Source: Lachnospiraceae bacterium (GTDB lineage: Bacteria > Bacillota > Clostridia > Lachnospirales > Lachnospiraceae). Taken from it: 64,000 nt of DNA. Where the stretch lies: the NCBI GenBank assembly GCA_902381685.1, contig LR698958.1:272951-336950 (forward strand), given 5' to 3'. The notes below the pieces were generated by a model. It had not been told where the DNA came from, searched no databases, and saw only the letters and a list, made by a program, of their open reading frames with translations. Position numbers and translations under genes: made by a program. This document shows, one piece after another, positions 60,900-64,000 of this stretch (position 1 is its first letter; the number at the start of each line of letters is the position of its first letter).

Positions 60900-62211
60900 A
60901 TTTAAAGACAATCTCCATCGTTGTACCTTTTCCCACTTCACTTTTCACCTGCACTTCTGCCTGATGTAACATCGCTCCGTGTTTTACTATGGAAAGTCCA
61001 AGCCCTGTTCCTCCGCTTTGTTTGGAATGACTTTTATCCACCCGGTAAAATCGTTCGAATATTCTTTCCCTGTCTTCCTCCGGAATACCTATTCCCGTAT
61101 CTCTTATGATAACTTTTTTCCCCTGAAGCGTATTTCCTGCCCAGACGGTAAGTTTTCCACCTTCCACGTTATATTTAATGCCGTTTTCACAAAGATTATA
61201 AATCATCTCGCTCAAAATCTGCCGTATCCCCCTATAGAAAACAGGCTCTCCCGTAACTTCTATCTTTATCCTTTTCTTCTCTGCCTGCAGAGACAGACGG
61301 CTGCACACTTCGCGGCACAGCATAAATAAATCCACTTCTTCCTTTTCCAACTCTACTTTTCCTTCATCAAGTTTGGATAGTTTTATGATATCTTCAACAA
61401 GAGTAATCAAACGACTGGCCTCCGTGTATATCCTCTCAGAAAAGTTCTGCATATCTTCCGGCTTTACCAATCCGCTTTTCATAATCTCGGCATAGCCTGA
61501 TATGGAAGTCAGAGGTGTCTTTAACTCATGAGAAACGTTTGCCGAAAATTCTTTTCTCATCTGCGCAACCGCTTCTTTTTCCCTGTTTCTTTTATCAAGA
61601 CCTTCAAGCAGGGGCTGCAATTCCTCATATACCTCATTTTCCAAAGGTTCTTCCAGGTTCAATTCATTTATCGGACGAATCAGCCTTGCCGTCTGCCATT
61701 TCGCCAAAAGAAACGCTATTCCCATCATTAAAATACTGATTCCTGCCATATACGGAAACACATTCAACAGCATCGGCCATACATTATCCACAGTTCTCGC
61801 CACACGAAGTACATTTCCATTTTCCAACTGTATCGCATAATATATTGAGCGTTCCTTTGTCGTGTCCGATTTTCTGAAATCGCTTCCCTTGCCGTTCCGT
61901 AATGCCTCTTTTATTTCTTTACGTTCTCTATGATTTTCCAGTTTTTCCTGTCCTGCCCCCGAATCATATGTTACCGTTCCATTCGGACGCACAACCGTAA
62001 CTCTCGCTTTTTGCCGCACATTGTCCATCGCTCGCAAATACTGTTCCCCCGAAATATCAATTGCAGCTTTTATATAATCTGCCTCCTGTTGTACTTCCTC
62101 CTGTAAATTCAAAAAAGATTGGTTATAGACAACTACCGCCAATAAAGAGTATGTTGCCAAAAGGGTGATGCAAAGGATAAGTACCATGCTCCTCTGTATT
62201 CTACTCTTCAT
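60898..62211 (-). CDS. phoR: PhoR-like sensor histidine kinase
   Basis: A kinase of about 437 residues. Two membrane helices (about 10-32 and 150-172) enclose an extracytoplasmic sensor. The H box is FSANVSHELKTPLTSISGY (about 220); the N, G1 and G2 boxes (NLCENGIKYN, DTGIGIP, GTGLGLSIVKH) follow. With PhoP it should sense phosphate status. I chose ATG 62211, preceded by GGAGGAGA; it overlaps the phoP end by 11 bp. It is last in the pstB-phoU-phoP-phoR run. Confidence 0.92.
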   Translation of the reverse strand: MKSRIQRSMVLILCITLLATYSLLAVVVYNQSFLNLQEEVQQEADYIKAAIDISGEQYLRAMDNVRQKARVTVVRPNGTVTYDSGAGQEKLENHRERKEIKEALRNGKGSDFRKSDTTKERSIYYAIQLENGNVLRVARTVDNVWPMLLNVFPYMAGISILMMGIAFLLAKWQTARLIRPINELNLEEPLENEVYEELQPLLEGLDKRNREKEAVAQMRKEFSANVSHELKTPLTSISGYAEIMKSGLVKPEDMQNFSERIYTEASRLITLVEDIIKLSKLDEGKVELEKEEVDLFMLCREVCSRLSLQAEKKRIKIEVTGEPVFYRGIRQILSEMIYNLCENGIKYNVEGGKLTVWAGNTLQGKKVIIRDTGIGIPEEDRERIFERFYRVDKSHSKQSGGTGLGLSIVKHGAMLHQAEVQVKSEVGKGTTMEIVFK

Positions 62212-62881
62212 TGTCTCCTCCAATCCGATATCCGACACCTCTTACCGTTTCAATAAGTTCTCCGGCATCTCCCAGTTTCTGACGCAGTGTACGCACATGC
62301 ACATCTACCGTTCTTGTTTCTCCGCTGAAATCATATCCCCAAATTTCTTCCAACAGCCTGTCTCTTGTCAGGACAATATGCCGGTTTTTCATCAGTTTTT
62401 CCAGCAGTTCAAACTCTTTCAATGTCAGTGTGACTGATTTTCCGTCTACTTTTACCTTATGTTTCTCCACATCAATAACAAGATTTCCAATCTGGTACTT
62501 CGTCTCTTCCTTCTCACGCGTTGTTCTTCTCAAAACGGCTTTAATTCTGGAGACAAGTTCCATCATGCCGAACGGCTTTGTAATATAATCATCAGCCCCT
62601 GTATCCAAACCAACTACTTTGTCATATTCCGAACCTTTTGCCGTTACCATAATTACAGGAATATTTTTTGTCTTTGCATTATTCCGCAATTTCTTTAAAA
62701 TCTCAATGCCGTCTTCTCCCGGAAGCATAATATCAAGCAAAACAAGCTCTGGCGTTTCAAACGCCAAAGCTTCCGTAAATTTTCTGCCATCTTCAAATCC
62801 CCGCGCTTTCATGCCCGTAGATTCCAATGTATATACAACCAGTTCGCGAATGTTACTATCGTCTTCTACACAATATATCAT
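62201..62881 (-). CDS. phoP: PhoP/PhoB family response regulator
   Basis: A 226-residue OmpR-class regulator. The receiver domain has the phosphoacceptor Asp in LVLLDIMLPGEDG (about 51) and Lys in DDYITKPFGMME. The C-terminal winged helix ends with VDVHVRTLRQKLGD and RGVGYRI. Position between phoU and phoR identifies it as the phosphate regulator. Its start overlaps the phoU stop (ATGA). Confidence 0.93.
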   Translation of the reverse strand: MIYCVEDDSNIRELVVYTLESTGMKARGFEDGRKFTEALAFETPELVLLDIMLPGEDGIEILKKLRNNAKTKNIPVIMVTAKGSEYDKVVGLDTGADDYITKPFGMMELVSRIKAVLRRTTREKEETKYQIGNLVIDVEKHKVKVDGKSVTLTLKEFELLEKLMKNRHIVLTRDRLLEEIWGYDFSGETRTVDVHVRTLRQKLGDAGELIETVRGVGYRIGGDNEE

Positions 62882-63552
62882 TCTGTTCTCCTTACCTTTT
62901 CATGTTCCTTTTGCTCTCGGTGTACTCCTGTGATGGAAAATTCAACCCACTCAGCAATATTTGTAGCATGATCTCCAATACGTTCCAAATATTTTGCAAT
63001 CATAAGCATATCAATCGCTCTCTCCCCTGAGTTGTCATTTTTCGCCAAAAACGAAACCAGTTTTTCTTTTACTTTATCGAACAACTCATCTACCGTATCA
63101 TCTGCAAGAATAACTTTTCTTGTGAGTTCCAAATCTTTTTCCACGAAGGCCTGCACACTTTTTGTTACCATCTTACTTGTGGCCGCCGCCATTTCCGTCA
63201 GATAAGGAATCGGTGCCGCTTCACTCTCATTGGCAGATAAAAGAATCTCCGCTATATCTGATGCCTGGTCACCGATACGTTCCATATCCGTAATCATTTT
63301 TAGCGCTGCCGAAATCTGACGCAAATCTTTTGCAACCGGCTGCTGCTGTAAAAGCAGTTTCAGACAAAGTCTTTCAATGTCTTTCTCCATCTGGTCAATC
63401 TCTTCATCTTCACCGATAACAATCTTTGCCATCTCGAGATTGCCGTCTGCTACCGCCTTTGTTGCATTTGCAATCGCTTTTTCACAAAGTTCCCCCATCT
63501 GTATAAGCATCTCGTTCATTTTATCCAACTGCATATCGAATTTGTTTCTCAT
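62878..63552 (-). CDS. phoU: Phosphate signalling protein PhoU
   Basis: A 224-residue all-helical protein of two PhoU repeats, with the metal-cluster motifs ERIGDQASDIAE (about 90) and ERIGDHATNIAEWV (about 195). PhoU links the PstSCAB transporter to PhoR and limits phosphate uptake. It starts 2 bp after pstB and overlaps phoP by 4 bp. Confidence 0.95.
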   Translation of the reverse strand: MRNKFDMQLDKMNEMLIQMGELCEKAIANATKAVADGNLEMAKIVIGEDEEIDQMEKDIERLCLKLLLQQQPVAKDLRQISAALKMITDMERIGDQASDIAEILLSANESEAAPIPYLTEMAAATSKMVTKSVQAFVEKDLELTRKVILADDTVDELFDKVKEKLVSFLAKNDNSGERAIDMLMIAKYLERIGDHATNIAEWVEFSITGVHREQKEHEKVRRTE

Positions 63553-63554
63553 AT

Positions 63555-64000
63555 TTAACCAAACCTCCCCGTAATATAGTCTTCCGTCCGTTTATCAGAC
63601 GGTATAGAAAACAGTTTTTCTGTGTTATTATATTCTATCACTTCGCCGAGAAGGAAAAATGCCGTATTGTCCGATACACGCACTGCCTGCTGCATATTGT
63701 GGGTAACCATGACAATAGTATAATCTTTTTTCAATTCTATCGCAAGGTCTTCTATTTTCGATGTAGAAATTGGGTCTAACGCAGATGTCGGTTCGTCCAT
63801 AAGGAGGACTTCCGGCTGTACCGCCAACGCTCTTGCAATGCAAAGTCTCTGCTGCTGCCCGCCTGACATTCCAAGCGCACTTTTTTTCAGACGATCTTTT
63901 GTTTCTTCCCAAATTGCCGCATCGCGAAGTGATTTTTCCACAATGTCATCTAATTTAGATTTTGAGCGAATCCCATGAGTTCTGGGACCGAAAGCAATAT
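63555..64000 (-). CDS. pstB: Phosphate ABC transporter ATP-binding protein PstB, partial
   Basis: The C-terminal 148 residues of PstB; the frame stays open to the right edge, so the N-terminus with Walker A is outside. Visible are AFGPRTHGI, the ABC signature [15 protein letters not shown], Walker [14 protein letters not shown] and the H-loop MVTHNMQQA. PstB powers high-affinity phosphate uptake. The gene leads into phoU, phoP and phoR on the minus strand. Confidence 0.95.
   Translation of the reverse strand, partial: IAFGPRTHGIRSKSKLDDIVEKSLRDAAIWEETKDRLKKSALGMSGGQQQRLCIARALAVQPEVLLMDEPTSALDPISTSKIEDLAIELKKDYTIVMVTHNMQQAVRVSDNTAFFLLGEVIEYNNTEKLFSIPSDKRTEDYITGRFG

Overview
The window comes from a low-GC Gram-positive gut anaerobe of the Lachnospiraceae (Clostridium cluster XIVa). 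The left edge carries the 5' third of a 16S rRNA gene of that type on the minus strand. The gene content agrees: LL-diaminopimelate aminotransferase, glycyl-radical chemistry, rubredoxin, a class B sortase, Csp-like subtilase and large wall-anchored glycosidases. I cannot name the species from the sequence alone.

Layout. 1-760: 16S rRNA 5' end with two tandem sigma-A promoters. 967-8.8 kb: a wall-anchored 5'-nucleotidase, a YitT membrane protein, NudC, a D-2-hydroxyacid dehydrogenase, and an operon of Csp-like subtilase, small coiled-coil protein and LspA. 8.9-17.2 kb: an antiporter, the rluF-ligA-clpX-like operon, then MATE pump, DUF5721-like protein and amidase. 17.2-19.04 kb: an intact IS1182-family element sitting in the palindromic junction of two convergent genes. 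19-21.8 kb: a three-gene zinc-ribbon/YARHG membrane operon. 21.9-28.7 kb: htpG behind a perfect CIRCE operator, a large FtsX/ABC exporter and a GNAT acetyltransferase. 28.7-30.5 kb: a divergent cis-prenyltransferase, tRNA-Pro(CGG), two identical tRNA-Gln(CTG), and a second YitT gene with a textbook 19-bp-spacer MerR promoter. 30.5-35.4 kb: merR, dapL-dapF, an aldo/keto reductase and proC.

35.5-53 kb is an amino-sugar and peptide catabolic region. A wall-anchored GH89 alpha-N-acetylglucosaminidase and a GntR/FCD regulator are followed by trans-4-hydroxy-L-proline dehydratase (HypD) with its activase. Beyond an XRE-cupin regulator lies a tight five-gene operon under a TetR regulator: M14 peptidase, DUF969, DUF979, M29-like peptidase and pyroglutamyl peptidase. 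HypD makes pyrroline-5-carboxylate and ProC reduces it to proline. An identical 12-bp palindrome with a GTATAC core occurs at both the gntR and proC promoters, which suggests GntR controls the final step. 53-61 kb: a wall-anchored GH95 alpha-fucosidase with modules inserted in its N-terminal domain, a NeuD-like acetyltransferase fused to a NahK-like N-acetylhexosamine kinase, a VanZ-like protein, sortase B and rubredoxin. 60.9-64 kb: phosphate control genes (pstB, phoU, phoP, phoR), with pstB cut by the right edge.

Together the surface fucosidase, alpha-GlcNAcase, nucleotidase, hexosamine kinase and peptide genes fit a host-glycan and peptide scavenger living in mucus. The least familiar elements are the HypD/ProC/GntR link, the Pcp-M29-DUF979-DUF969-M14 operon, the acetyltransferase-kinase fusion and the solitary IS1182-end-like hairpin at 45.5 kb.
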